Of a DNA stretch of 64,000 nt, positions 34,727 to 43,158 are shown one piece after another. Numbering within the stretch: position 1 is the first letter of the stretch; each line of letters opens with the position of its first letter. The translations under genes were made by a program, and so were the position numbers. Source of the DNA: Verrucomicrobiota bacterium (lineage in GTDB: Bacteria; Chlamydiota; Chlamydiia; Chlamydiales; Rhabdochlamydiaceae); NCBI GenBank assembly GCA_018239715.1, contig JAFEGW010000007.1, forward strand, positions 124,001 to 188,000, read 5' to 3'. The notes beneath the pieces are model-generated. The model was not told the origin of the DNA. It did no database searches and saw nothing but the letters and a program-made list of their open reading frames with translations.

Positions 34727-35537
34727 GGACCACTTCGTAAATTTTTTTGAGTTCTTCCATTAAGCTTTTGAGTTCTCCGAAGGGATACACCGAGTCTTTA
34801 TCGCTTTTGGCTTCAGCGGGATTAGGATGAGACTCAATGAAAAGGCAGTCGCACCCAGAAGCAATCGCCGCTTTAGAAAGCGTCGGGATAAATTCCCGCT
34901 GCCCTCCTGAAGAAAAGCCGTTGCCTCCCGGAAGCTGAACCGAATGGGAAGCATCGAAACAGACAGGGAACCCCATTTTTTGCAAAATAGGGATTGTCCG
35001 CATGTCGCTCACGAGGTTGTTGTAGCCAAAGCTTGTTCCCCGGTCGGTGAGAATGATTTGGCTGTTGCCTGTGGCCAAGAGTTTATCGACGACATTCTGC
35101 ATGTCCCAAGGTGCCATGAATTGCCCCTTTTTAACATTGATGACAGCGCCGGTTTTTCCTGCCGCTGTGATGAGATCAGTTTGGCGGCAAAGAAAAGCGG
35201 GGATTTGAAGAATATCGCAGACTGCTCCGGCGGCGGTTGCTTCTTCGGGGGAATGGATATCTGTGAGCACGGGCACATCGAGCTCTCGTCGTATTTTTTC
35301 CAAAATCTTCAGCCCTTTTTCAAGACCAGGGCCCCGAAAAGATTGGTAAGAGGAGCGGTTGGCCTTGTCGTAGCTCGATTTATAGATAAAGTTGAGTCCA
35401 ACCGATGAGTACAGCTCTTTCAAATACTCAGCTGCAGCCATCGCGTGATCTTCGCTTTCGATCACACAGGGACCGCTCATGACGGCTAGAGGTTGTCCTT
35501 TTCCAATAAGAAAATTTTTAACTTTAACGAGTTGCAT
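34719..35537 (-). CDS. kdsA: 3-deoxy-8-phosphooctulonate (Kdo-8-P) synthase
   Basis: Condenses phosphoenolpyruvate with arabinose-5-phosphate, the first committed step to Kdo of the LPS inner core. 272 aa with MSGPCVIES, YKSSYDKANRSS, LTDIHSPEEA, KKGQFMAPWDM, ILTDRGTSFGYNNLV and DASHSVQLPGG, all typical of KdsA. A Cys near the N-terminus (GPCVIES) is in the position of the metal-ligand Cys in class II enzymes. Overlaps dapB upstream (14 nt) and the LptC-like gene downstream (8 nt). Confidence 0.97.
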   Translation of the reverse strand: MQLVKVKNFLIGKGQPLAVMSGPCVIESEDHAMAAAEYLKELYSSVGLNFIYKSSYDKANRSSYQSFRGPGLEKGLKILEKIRRELDVPVLTDIHSPEEATAAGAVCDILQIPAFLCRQTDLITAAGKTGAVINVKKGQFMAPWDMQNVVDKLLATGNSQIILTDRGTSFGYNNLVSDMRTIPILQKMGFPVCFDASHSVQLPGGNGFSSGGQREFIPTLSKAAIASGCDCLFIESHPNPAEAKSDKDSVYPFGELKSLMEELKKIYEVVHV

Positions 35538-36165
35538 AAAATAGATCCTTGACCGAGTAAAGGCCTGGAGGCCTTGTTTTTAAAAATTTAGCCGCGTAGA
35601 TGGCGCCGCGAGCAAAAACTTCGCGGGATTGTACCTGGTGTTTAAGCTCAATCCTTTCGCCGGCCATGATAAAATAGACCGTGTGGTCGCCAATGATGTC
35701 GCCGGAGCGGATAGAATGGATGGGAACTTCTCCCTGATTGACAGCCTTGGCGAGCGCCAAGGCAGCGCCGCTCGGCTTGTCTTTTTTGGTTCGATGATGA
35801 GCCTCGAGAATTTCGATTTGGCAAAGGCCTTTAAGCTTCTCGCTGATTTGCCGCGCTGTTTCAATGCATATCGCCATCCCCAGGCTGAAATTAGGGGAGA
35901 AAAGAATAGGAATCTGCTCCGACATCGCATGAATTGCATGGATATTTTCGGGTGATTGACCTGTAGTGCCAATCACCAGAGGTTTGCAGAGGCTGGCGCA
36001 TTTCTTCAGCAAGGCGGGAAGAGCAGCCGGCGCTGAAAAATCAATGGTGACATCTGCACTTTCAAGGGTCTCATGCAGGGAAAGGGCAGGGTCTGTTTCG
36101 ACGACAGCTCTGACCGTCTTTCCCATCCGTCCGCGGATGCCGTTTACATATAGGGATAATTCCAT
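35524..36165 (-). CDS. dapB: 4-hydroxy-tetrahydrodipicolinate reductase
   Basis: NAD(P)H-dependent reductase of the diaminopimelate/lysine pathway, needed for peptidoglycan precursors. N-terminal nucleotide site VNGIRGRMGKTV, then VIGTTGQSPENI, FSPNFSLGMA and the catalytic EAHHRTKKDKPSGAAL (His-His and Lys). At 213 aa it is of the short type, missing about 30 residues after the first strand-helix unit, comparable with the short Thermotoga form. ATG 36165 is chosen because it gives the proper N-terminus; a TTG 36 nt upstream is less likely. Confidence 0.92.
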   Translation of the reverse strand: MELSLYVNGIRGRMGKTVRAVVETDPALSLHETLESADVTIDFSAPAALPALLKKCASLCKPLVIGTTGQSPENIHAIHAMSEQIPILFSPNFSLGMAICIETARQISEKLKGLCQIEILEAHHRTKKDKPSGAALALAKAVNQGEVPIHSIRSGDIIGDHTVYFIMAGERIELKHQVQSREVFARGAIYAAKFLKTRPPGLYSVKDLFYATR

Positions 36166-36268
36166 GCACCTGAGCTTAACATAATTAAGGCTAGGGGGCA
36201 ATAGACGGATATGTTAAAAAAAATTACGTGTGCATTTTGTGGTGAAAAAAGCTATAAAATATTTTAAA

Positions 36269-36297
36269 TTGATCTTTCTAGCCCGGACAGATAAGAT
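36269..36297 (+). promoter_or_regulatory. Promoter of tRNA-Arg
   Basis: TTGATC (36269-36274) and TAAGAT (36292-36297), spacer 17 bp, 16 nt before the first base of the tRNA. Position is right for direct tRNA transcription. Confidence 0.5.
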
Positions 36298-36313
36298 CTT
36301 ACGACTTCTTGAT

Positions 36314-36386
36314 GGATTGATAGCTCAGTGGATAGAGCACCCGCCTTCTAAGCGGGCGGTCGCAGGTTCGAATCCTGCTCAATCCG
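36314..36386 (+). tRNA. tRNA-Arg (anticodon TCT)
   Basis: Acceptor stem GGATTGA/TCAATCC with discriminator G, D-arm AGCTCAGTGGATAGAGC, anticodon stem CCCGC/GCGGG around loop CTTCTAA, T-loop GTTCGAATC. CCA not encoded. A tRNA-Arg in the kdsA neighbourhood is also found, as I recall, in C. trachomatis. Confidence 0.96.
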
Positions 36387-36418
36387 TTTTTTTAATCCGG
36401 CCATGTTATTGAGGGAAT

Positions 36419-39007
36419 ATGAAGTATTTGGGTGATTACGTTCTTTCAAAAGAATCTTTTCCGAAACTCGATACAGCCTGGAAGGAGCTGAAAAAATCGT
36501 CCTTTCAAACTCTTCCGGAGCAGGAGAAGTTCAGTCGCGTTTGCCGTCTGCTTTTGCAGCTCATCAAAGAGGCTCCTGAGAGCGCCTTCTTGCTCAGTTC
36601 GGTTTTAGATTTTATTGAAAGAATTCACCGGGATAACATTCTCGAGCATTTCCATTTTAACAATTTTGAACTCTGGCTGAATCAGTTTTCGAGACTGAGT
36701 GGTGAAGAGAACCTGCATATCCGAGGGAAAATCGCCGGACGGTGGGTGCCTCGAGATGCCTATCAAGTCTTCTTCCCTGTCGGGATGGGAAAAGTTTATC
36801 CCGGCAGCCATTTTGTCACCGCTCATGGATCCCCTGATCTCGATACAACGATTGCTTCGTTTTGGGGATGGGTCGATGCATTTGCCGCGCGTGTCTCCGA
36901 AGGGCTCCACATTTGGAATATTCCTGGAGGCCTTCCGCCGGCTCAAGTTGAAGTCCCTTTTCTTTTTGATAATATTTTTGGGCCGAAAATTTTTAACAAT
37001 TTAGCCAAACACCGGACTTCTCTTTCTGTTTCAGGTCTTGATCTTGTTAATCAGCATGGGATTGAGAAAAAACAGCTGAAAGAATCGGTCTTTGACATTA
37101 GCCATGAGAAGGGGCCTCATGCGGTAGTTCTAGTGGATTCCCAAGGGTATTATTTGGGAGAATGGCGCAGTAGCGATGTAGATCCTGTCGAATCGGTGAT
37201 CACCCTTTTGAATCAATGCCTCCGATGGTATGAAAATTCCCTGCACGTGAAATTGATTTCCATTTTTGCTGTTGAAAAGTTGACGGAAAAAGAACTCCAG
37301 AAGTTTTTCGATACGATGCTGAAGATGAGGATCGAAGAATGCGAGCCTGCGCAGGAGTTTACCGCTCGTCAAGCAGAGCTTGTAAAAGATTATCTTTTTA
37401 AAGTTTTAGGAGTGAAGCAAGGTCTCCAATGCACCTTTGCGGAGTTTGCCAAAGCCATGGCGCATCTTTCGATCTTTGACTTCAAAGAGTTTATCTCTTT
37501 GATGGAAAAGGCTTCCATTTTCGATAAAAAAGGAAAGCTCATTGAAGACCGCAAGCTTCTATTTGGCTATTTAGCAAAAGTCATCGGCGCTCTGGAAAAT
37601 GCGATCTATAGCGTCCGCCGTTACGTTGATAAACTCGATGTGGCTCTTCAAGTGAAGTCCAAGGTCTTTGGCATGATACCGCACCATGTCAATTATCGTG
37701 CCGATCTCGAGGAGATCCGCACGAAGATCGACGGCTATCCTTATTTAACAGTGACGGGTTCCGATAAAGAGGGCAAGCCTTTTCCGATCGGCGTTATCCA
37801 CGCGACCGATATTTTTAAAACATCGCTCGGCACTGTCACAGTGAGAGATTTCAGCAACCGGGAAGAAACTAAAATTCCTGCCTATTTAGATGTGATCAGC
37901 GTCATCGACCATCACAAGTCCCAGCTGTCAACACTGCAGCCTCCCGTCGCCTGGATTTCCGATGCCCAGTCCTCCAATACCTTGGTAGCCGAGCTCAGCT
38001 TTAAAATTACTGATCAATATAGCACCGGGGGCATGACGCTGCAGCAGATCGAAAAACAGATTCATGATGTTCAAAAAAACCTGAAGACTGCTTCCAGCAA
38101 GAGGATCTTGCAGCGGCTTTTGCAGAAACATCTGGTTGCTTCAAGGAAAGAAAAATATTTCGTCTCTCCTCAGCGGGAAATCATCGAATATTTCCATTTT
38201 ATTTATGCGATTTTAGACGACACCGATCTTTTGACCAAAATCTCAGTGAGCGACCTCGAGTGTGTGGCTGAGCTCGTTAACCGTTTAAAAACGTTGATCA
38301 TGGGAAAAGAGGTGGAAGTCATCCATTTTGATGATATGAGGCGCGATGACCATTTCAAAAAAAATGCAGCCAAGCGGATTTTGCAAAATGACGATATGTA
38401 CTCGCTCTATCGCACGATCTATCATTCCAAAGGGAAAACGATTGAAGACAATCTCCGTCTTGCCGCGGAAGGAAAACCCTCTGGTGTTTTTGCCGATACA
38501 AAAGAGCAGAATGGATGTTGCCGTGTGGGACAGACCAAGCTGCTGGGTAAAATCTTCCCGACCTATGAAAAATATGCGAAGAAGATTCGGCACGAGTGGC
38601 TGCTCCAATCTCAGATGGCATGCGAAAAGAAACCCGATGTTGACCTCCACCTGCATATGATCAGCACGATTCCAGGCGCCGAAGAGCTTTATGCCGGCAA
38701 GCCGGAAAAGCACATGCACCAAGACGAATTATGGATTTGGATCCCTTCGACAGAGACGGCCATCGAGCATTTGAAGAGTTTCCTCAATAGCATGCGGTCT
38801 GCTCCTCACGTCGTGGACAATCCGATGGAAGTGGAATTTTTGGGAGATAATGCTAAAGAGCTGAAATGGATTTTCGAAGAAAGCTTTAAGCCGATTTCTT
38901 CCAAGGTCTTGAAAGAAAAATTACCGATCGCCGTACTGAAATTCCAAGCGGGTACCATGAATTCACGCAAGGCTTTGATTTCGCCTTACCTTCCCCGCCT
39001 GGGTTAA
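36419..39007 (+). CDS. Large DHH/PPX1-superfamily phosphoesterase-like protein
   Basis: 862 aa. Three motifs of the DHH (RecJ, type II pyrophosphatase, exopolyphosphatase) fold occur in order: AHGSPDLDTTIAS at about residue 134, SVIDHHKSQL at about 494, and AILDDTDLLTK at about 598, as in the type II pyrophosphatase 'ISDT...' segment. The C-terminal 250 residues would be DHHA2-like (CRVGQTKLL, then HMHQDELWIW). About 350 residues separate motifs I and III, against fewer than 100 in pyrophosphatases, so a large extra domain is inserted. Substrate unknown. GAGGGAAT precedes the ATG. Confidence 0.7.
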   Translation: MKYLGDYVLSKESFPKLDTAWKELKKSSFQTLPEQEKFSRVCRLLLQLIKEAPESAFLLSSVLDFIERIHRDNILEHFHFNNFELWLNQFSRLSGEENLHIRGKIAGRWVPRDAYQVFFPVGMGKVYPGSHFVTAHGSPDLDTTIASFWGWVDAFAARVSEGLHIWNIPGGLPPAQVEVPFLFDNIFGPKIFNNLAKHRTSLSVSGLDLVNQHGIEKKQLKESVFDISHEKGPHAVVLVDSQGYYLGEWRSSDVDPVESVITLLNQCLRWYENSLHVKLISIFAVEKLTEKELQKFFDTMLKMRIEECEPAQEFTARQAELVKDYLFKVLGVKQGLQCTFAEFAKAMAHLSIFDFKEFISLMEKASIFDKKGKLIEDRKLLFGYLAKVIGALENAIYSVRRYVDKLDVALQVKSKVFGMIPHHVNYRADLEEIRTKIDGYPYLTVTGSDKEGKPFPIGVIHATDIFKTSLGTVTVRDFSNREETKIPAYLDVISVIDHHKSQLSTLQPPVAWISDAQSSNTLVAELSFKITDQYSTGGMTLQQIEKQIHDVQKNLKTASSKRILQRLLQKHLVASRKEKYFVSPQREIIEYFHFIYAILDDTDLLTKISVSDLECVAELVNRLKTLIMGKEVEVIHFDDMRRDDHFKKNAAKRILQNDDMYSLYRTIYHSKGKTIEDNLRLAAEGKPSGVFADTKEQNGCCRVGQTKLLGKIFPTYEKYAKKIRHEWLLQSQMACEKKPDVDLHLHMISTIPGAEELYAGKPEKHMHQDELWIWIPSTETAIEHLKSFLNSMRSAPHVVDNPMEVEFLGDNAKELKWIFEESFKPISSKVLKEKLPIAVLKFQAGTMNSRKALISPYLPRLG

Positions 39008-39012
39008 ACTTC

Positions 39013-39276
39013 TTACTGCTGATGTACAGTTGCAGCTGTTTTGGGCTCTTCGATGATCTCTAAAGAGACTCGGATCCCATTGCGGCTCGCGACTGACATG
39101 AGCAAAGTGCGGATCGCGTTAATGGTCTTCCCTTTTTTTCCAATGATTTTACCAATATCTGCTTTATCCACTGCAAGCTCGATGATCAGCGTATGAGTTC
39201 CGCCGACTTCATTGATACGGACTTGATCAGGATTGTCGACCAGATTCTTGACGATATATTCAACGAATTCTTTCAT
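39013..39276 (-). CDS. khpA: KH-domain RNA-binding protein KhpA
   Basis: 87 aa, almost only a type II KH domain with the GxxG loop IIGKKGKT (about residues 44-51). KhpA-type proteins bind RNA and influence cell division and translation in other bacteria. Convergent with the DHH-type gene (5 nt apart at the 3' ends). It stands 67 nt downstream of rluD on the same strand. Confidence 0.93.
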   Translation of the reverse strand: MKEFVEYIVKNLVDNPDQVRINEVGGTHTLIIELAVDKADIGKIIGKKGKTINAIRTLLMSVASRNGIRVSLEIIEEPKTAATVHQQ

Positions 39277-39343
39277 AATTCGATCCTCGTGTTAAAGGGT
39301 AGTCTAAAAAATACTTAAGTCAACGATACGTGGGGCAGAAATA

Positions 39344-40258
39344 TTAATCAAGATTGGCCATCAAGTTAATTTTTTTAAAATCGTCCGGCAAAGGAGCTTT
39401 GAGGTCGATCAACACACCTGTAATAGGGTGTTTGAGCTTGAGACGATAGGCGTGAAGCATTTGGCGCGAGGCCTCATATTTTTTATTCCAAGCCGGGGCG
39501 CCGTAGACGGGATCCCCTAGAATAGGAGCGCCTTTATGTTTGAGATGTACGCGGATCTGGTGGGTCCTCCCTGTGATCAACTGGACTTCCACAAGAGAGA
39601 GCTTTCCATCAAAGCCCAAGACTTTGCAAATCGAAGTTGCAGGCTTTCCTGTCGGATCGACAGCCATTTCTTTGCGGCGGGTCGGATGCCGCTTGAGGGG
39701 GGCTTCGATCGTTCCGTTTCCCGGAGTGCCTACACAAATAGCGAGATAAGTTTTTTCAAGCTTTCTTTCACAGAACATCTCGACAAGTTTTTGATGCGCC
39801 TCTGCTGTTTTGGCTGCCAGTAAAATCCCTGAAGTATCTTTGTCTAAACGGTGGACTATTCCAGGTCTGAGCGTATCGGCCTGGGGAAGGCTCTTGCAAT
39901 GATACAGAAGGGCATGGACAAAAGTCCCTGAATAATGGCCCGGCGCGGGATGGGTCACCATGCCTGCAGGTTTATGGATGGCCAGCAAGTGGTCGTCTTC
40001 GTAAAGGATATCGAGAGGGATATTTTCAGGTTCTAAGGAAATTTCTGGAGTCAGCTGGAAACAGATTTCAATCTCATCTCCGGCTTTCGGCTTGTCTTTT
40101 TTTTTAAGCGGGAGTCCATTAACTAGAACAAAGCCTTCCTCGATCAGATATTGGAAATATGTGCGTGAGTATGTGGGAAATTGCATCGAAAGGAGACGAT
40201 CCAACCGTTGCTCGATCATCTCATCCGTGACAATCAAATTTTCTGTCGAGGAGTCCAT
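39344..40258 (-). CDS. rluD: 23S rRNA pseudouridine synthase RluD family
   Basis: 304 aa. N-terminal S4 RNA-binding domain (RLDRLLSMQFPTYSRTYFQYLI, about 16-75) and a catalytic domain with the HRLDKDTSGILL motif containing the essential Asp (about 138-150). TGRTHQIRVHLKHKGAPILGD confirms the RluA/RluD family. RluD modifies helix 69 of 23S rRNA; exact positions are not readable from the sequence. It begins 3 nt after the small unknown gene at 40262. Confidence 0.94.
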   Translation of the reverse strand: MDSSTENLIVTDEMIEQRLDRLLSMQFPTYSRTYFQYLIEEGFVLVNGLPLKKKDKPKAGDEIEICFQLTPEISLEPENIPLDILYEDDHLLAIHKPAGMVTHPAPGHYSGTFVHALLYHCKSLPQADTLRPGIVHRLDKDTSGILLAAKTAEAHQKLVEMFCERKLEKTYLAICVGTPGNGTIEAPLKRHPTRRKEMAVDPTGKPATSICKVLGFDGKLSLVEVQLITGRTHQIRVHLKHKGAPILGDPVYGAPAWNKKYEASRQMLHAYRLKLKHPITGVLIDLKAPLPDDFKKINLMANLD

Positions 40259-40261
40259 ATT

Positions 40262-40534
40262 TTATTCTTCGCCTTCAGCCACTTTTTTGACATACTCCAT
40301 CGCCTTGGCATTCCTTGTATTGATTTCACTGATGGTCGTATTGATCATCATCATCATATTTCGCTTCAATGCCGCGATGTATAAAACAGCATCAGGGGTC
40401 CCAAATAATTTCATCGCAAAATTTGCCCACACATCATCACTGGGCGATACCGAGGGAAACGGCCCGCCAGACCCGCCCGCCCCCGTGGGGCCGGATCCGC
40501 CGCTGGATCCCGAAGGACCTACTGGTGTTGTCAT
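40262..40534 (-). CDS. Small glycine/serine-rich unknown protein
   Basis: 90 aa. ATG 40534 selected because TTGGAGG stands six bases ahead; ATG 40555 lacks one. The first 30 residues are almost only Gly, Ser, Pro and Thr. The rest forms a helix pair (DDVWANFAMKLFG, then AALKRNMMMMINTTISEINTRNAKAMEYVKKVA). The GC-rich head encodes disorder, and the helix end resembles small helical secretion-related proteins in size only. Coupled to rluD (3 nt). C. trachomatis has a small unknown gene (CT659) in this position as I recall, which would fit. Confidence 0.7.
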   Translation of the reverse strand: MTTPVGPSGSSGGSGPTGAGGSGGPFPSVSPSDDVWANFAMKLFGTPDAVLYIAALKRNMMMMINTTISEINTRNAKAMEYVKKVAEGEE

Positions 40535-40574
40535 GCTTGCCTCCAATTGTACCATATATTATAAAGTTCAAACA

Positions 40575-40982
40575 ATGATAGAAAAAATTGTTTTACGTTT
40601 ATTAAGTCTTAAAAGCTATAGCACTTACGAATTAAGAAAAAAGTTGATGAAGAGGGGATTCAGCCCTCAGGAGATCGAACCTGTCCTGGAAAAGTACCAG
40701 CGACTAGGTTTCCTCAACGACCAAGACCTGGCTCAGCGCCGCCAAGAATCCTATAAGAAAAGGGGATACGGTCCTCAGCGGATCGCAGGGAAGTTCAAAC
40801 AGCAAGGGCTTAAAGCCGCTTCCTATCCTCCCGAAGAGCAGAAAGAGGCGATCTTGCGCCTGATAAAAACTCCCATTTTCGTTAGAAAAGACCGCAACAA
40901 GAAAATTGCTGCCCTGCAAAGGCGCGGCTTTGATCTTGAAGTCATCTTTGAAGTCATGAACGTTTGCAAAAATTCCTCATAG
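40575..40982 (+). CDS. recX: RecX-family regulator
   Basis: 135 aa of three-helix RecX modules: LLSLKSYSTYELRKKLMKRGF, VLEKYQRLGFLNDQDLAQRRQES, KKRGYGPQRIAGKFKQQGL. RecX modulates RecA filaments in recombination and repair. A longer frame upstream to 40092 is antisense to rluD and the small gene and does not match the family, so ATG 40575 is used. Leader and ribosome site are weak. hemA starts 36 nt downstream on the same strand. Confidence 0.88.
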   Translation: MIEKIVLRLLSLKSYSTYELRKKLMKRGFSPQEIEPVLEKYQRLGFLNDQDLAQRRQESYKKRGYGPQRIAGKFKQQGLKAASYPPEEQKEAILRLIKTPIFVRKDRNKKIAALQRRGFDLEVIFEVMNVCKNSS

Positions 40983-41018
40983 ATTTCTAAATGCGCCTAC
41001 GCTATAAGCAAATATTTT

Positions 41019-41987
41019 ATGCAAATTGGCGTTTTGGGAATTAACTACAAATCGGCTCCTCTTCACCTCCGAGAGAAAATCGCTCAAGCTTGCCGCCATT
41101 TGTCTCCTCACAAGGTGGTTCTCTCGACCTGCTACAGAACGGAAATCTACATTAGCCAAGAAAACTTAGCTGAAGCTCAAGCTGAGCTTTTTTCCGATCT
41201 CAAGAAAGAAATTCCTCATTCCCATGAGCATGCCTTTTATACCTACTTCGGCAAAGAATGCTTTTATCATCTTGCCTGTGTGACGGCAGGCCTTGATAGT
41301 GCGATGCTCGCTGAAAGCGATGTCCAAAGGCAAGTGAAACTGGCCTACGAAGAGACACGCACTCGCCAAGTCTTATCTCCTGGGCTCCATTATCTTTTTC
41401 AAAAATCCCTTAAGCTGGGAAAAACCGTCCGCTCGACTTTTTCTATCTTTGAAAATCCTCTCCATTTAGAAGGAATGATTTATCAGTTGGTCGATAAAGT
41501 TTTAGGTGCTTCTCCACGGCTTTTATTCGTGGGCAATTCGGATATCAATCGGAAAATGATCCATCTTTTTTGGCGCAAAGGCCACAAGAACATGACCCTC
41601 TGCACACGAGGCCTTGAATCAGCTCATTCATTTGCCTTGGATTACGAGCTTACTCTCAAAGACCGCTCGGAGCTCGATCACTGGCATCACTATGAAGGTG
41701 TCATTGCAGCGACCCATAGCGAAAGCCCTCTGATCTCTTCGATGCCTGAAAAACCTCTCACTCGGCTGATTTTGGACCTCAGTGTTCCTCGCTGCGTGAA
41801 ACCTTCTTTTAAAAAGCATCCTCAGCTCTCTGTTCTCGATATGGAGCAGATCAGCGCCTTTTTTGAGAGCCATCACTCGGAGCGGCTCTCCGAAGTGCAG
41901 TCGATTAAAAACTATCTGGTGCAAGCTGTCGAGCGATATACAGCTCTTTTTGAAAGAAAGTCCCTGATTTCCTTTCCTTTAATTTGA
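41019..41987 (+). CDS. hemA: Glutamyl-tRNA reductase, short chlamydial form
   Basis: First enzyme of the C5 haem route: reduces Glu-tRNA to glutamate-1-semialdehyde. 322 aa with the catalytic cysteine in VVLSTCYRTEIYI and the signature AGLDSAMLAESDVQRQVK. The usual Asn of CNRTE is Tyr here. It lacks most of the C-terminal dimerisation domain of the 420-aa E. coli form, as the chlamydial HemA does. In C. trachomatis hemA (CT662) is adjacent to the secretion chaperone CT663; here they are 30 kb apart, so a rearrangement separates them. Confidence 0.93.
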   Translation: MQIGVLGINYKSAPLHLREKIAQACRHLSPHKVVLSTCYRTEIYISQENLAEAQAELFSDLKKEIPHSHEHAFYTYFGKECFYHLACVTAGLDSAMLAESDVQRQVKLAYEETRTRQVLSPGLHYLFQKSLKLGKTVRSTFSIFENPLHLEGMIYQLVDKVLGASPRLLFVGNSDINRKMIHLFWRKGHKNMTLCTRGLESAHSFALDYELTLKDRSELDHWHHYEGVIAATHSESPLISSMPEKPLTRLILDLSVPRCVKPSFKKHPQLSVLDMEQISAFFESHHSERLSEVQSIKNYLVQAVERYTALFERKSLISFPLI

Positions 41988-42029
41988 TTTTTTCTATAAA
42001 TTATTTCCAATTTTTCGGGAGGGACATCT

Positions 42030-43064
42030 ATGGCAACTTTAAATCCTACAAGAGCCGGCGACTTTATCAGTTTGATCTCTTTGCAGTTTGATCAACGGCA
42101 TTTTGCTGCTTCTAACCCTGTCGCTTTGAAGGGGAATTTAAAACATACAACTCAAAGTAAACCAGCATACATGGATCTTTTGCCCACGGATATTCAAGGC
42201 AAAGTCGCTAGTTATGCGTCCAATTTCTCAGATTGGATCAGGGCGACAAGGTTTTTAGAAACTCCATTAGCAAATCCTGGGCAGGAAAGTGTACGAAAAG
42301 CAGCGATCGAACTCAGCGCTAAAGAACTATTAGTGCGACTGAACCAACCGCTGGGATATTTCAAGCCGTATAGCGAACAGCTGTTAACTTATGTCTTTCA
42401 AGAAGCCTTCAACCGAGCTCAGCCTGACACCAGAGTCGATGAGAGAGAAAAAATCATTAATCAAGTCAGCGATGTACAGTCTCAATTGGATAAATTGCCT
42501 CTAACATTCCGCCGTGCAAAGTACAAAACGGAGGCTTTCTTCGCTCGTTGGTTAGATAATTTTTGGGTCAAAGTTTTGCTGGCGTACAGTACGTATAAGG
42601 CCTATCAACTTTTCCAACCTAAAATTTACCATTTTCTTTCCCAAACTGTGATTCCGCGAGGAGTAAATTATCTGATTAATCACGCCCATATCTCGGTGAT
42701 TAAAGTTGTCAGCGGAGGGGTAGCTCTTGCACAGTGTGCCTATCAACACTACTGGAAGACAACGATGGTTTTCTTTGCAGCGAAATGGGTGACTTCAGGG
42801 GTTCCTCGCGTCAATCAAGCATTGAGAGTTGTTGAGACCTTTGCCTTTTTTCCTGCTAAAGTCATGGACTATTTTTTCATGTCGTCTTTTAGTTTGCTGA
42901 CCTCATCTTGGAGAGTGCAATCTTCCGTTGCAGCGAGTATTAACAAGATGACAGAACGTGATAGAGCGGCGCATCTTGAAAAGGGAGGCATAGAAGCCTA
43001 CCGTGTCTGGATGCAGCTGATGCAAGGCGGTGTGCAGACGATCGTTCCACAGGCAACAGCGTAA
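42030..43064 (+). CDS. Unknown membrane protein, pair member A
   Basis: 344 aa, not recognised. A soluble N-terminal half (with LPTDIQGKVASYASNFSDWIRATRF, faintly F-box-like) precedes hydrophobic segments at about 183-200 (VKVLLAYSTYKAYQLF), 225-262 (VSGGVALAQCAYQHYWKTTMVFFAAKW) and 273-300. GGGAGGG precedes the ATG. The next gene has the same layout and comparable length, and both end in a helix with an Ala/Trp-Met pattern (YRVWMQLMQGG; HSLWMYLQKRG), so the pair appears paralogous. Confidence 0.7.
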   Translation: MATLNPTRAGDFISLISLQFDQRHFAASNPVALKGNLKHTTQSKPAYMDLLPTDIQGKVASYASNFSDWIRATRFLETPLANPGQESVRKAAIELSAKELLVRLNQPLGYFKPYSEQLLTYVFQEAFNRAQPDTRVDEREKIINQVSDVQSQLDKLPLTFRRAKYKTEAFFARWLDNFWVKVLLAYSTYKAYQLFQPKIYHFLSQTVIPRGVNYLINHAHISVIKVVSGGVALAQCAYQHYWKTTMVFFAAKWVTSGVPRVNQALRVVETFAFFPAKVMDYFFMSSFSLLTSSWRVQSSVAASINKMTERDRAAHLEKGGIEAYRVWMQLMQGGVQTIVPQATA

Positions 43065-43101
43065 ATTTAAATTACAGGGGTTTCAGAGTCAGATATTACC
43101 C

Positions 43102-43129
43102 TTGGAATTAATTTTCCAGTTCTTATAAA
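43102..43129 (+). promoter_or_regulatory. Possible promoter of pair member B
   Basis: TTGGAA (43102-43107) and TATAAA (43124-43129) separated by 16 bp, 29 nt before the start codon. The ribosome site AGAGGGGAA follows. Spacing is one base short of optimum. Confidence 0.4.
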
Positions 43130-43158
43130 ATTTCCCCCAATTTAAGAGGGGAATTGTC

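Noticed and set aside
36230-36412. 60-aa open frame over the tRNA-Arg
   Set aside because: Contains the whole tRNA gene; no ribosome site.
40092-40574. Possible 160-residue N-terminal extension of RecX
   Set aside because: It is antisense to rluD and the small Gly/Ser-rich gene and does not match the RecX family, which begins at the ATG at 40575.
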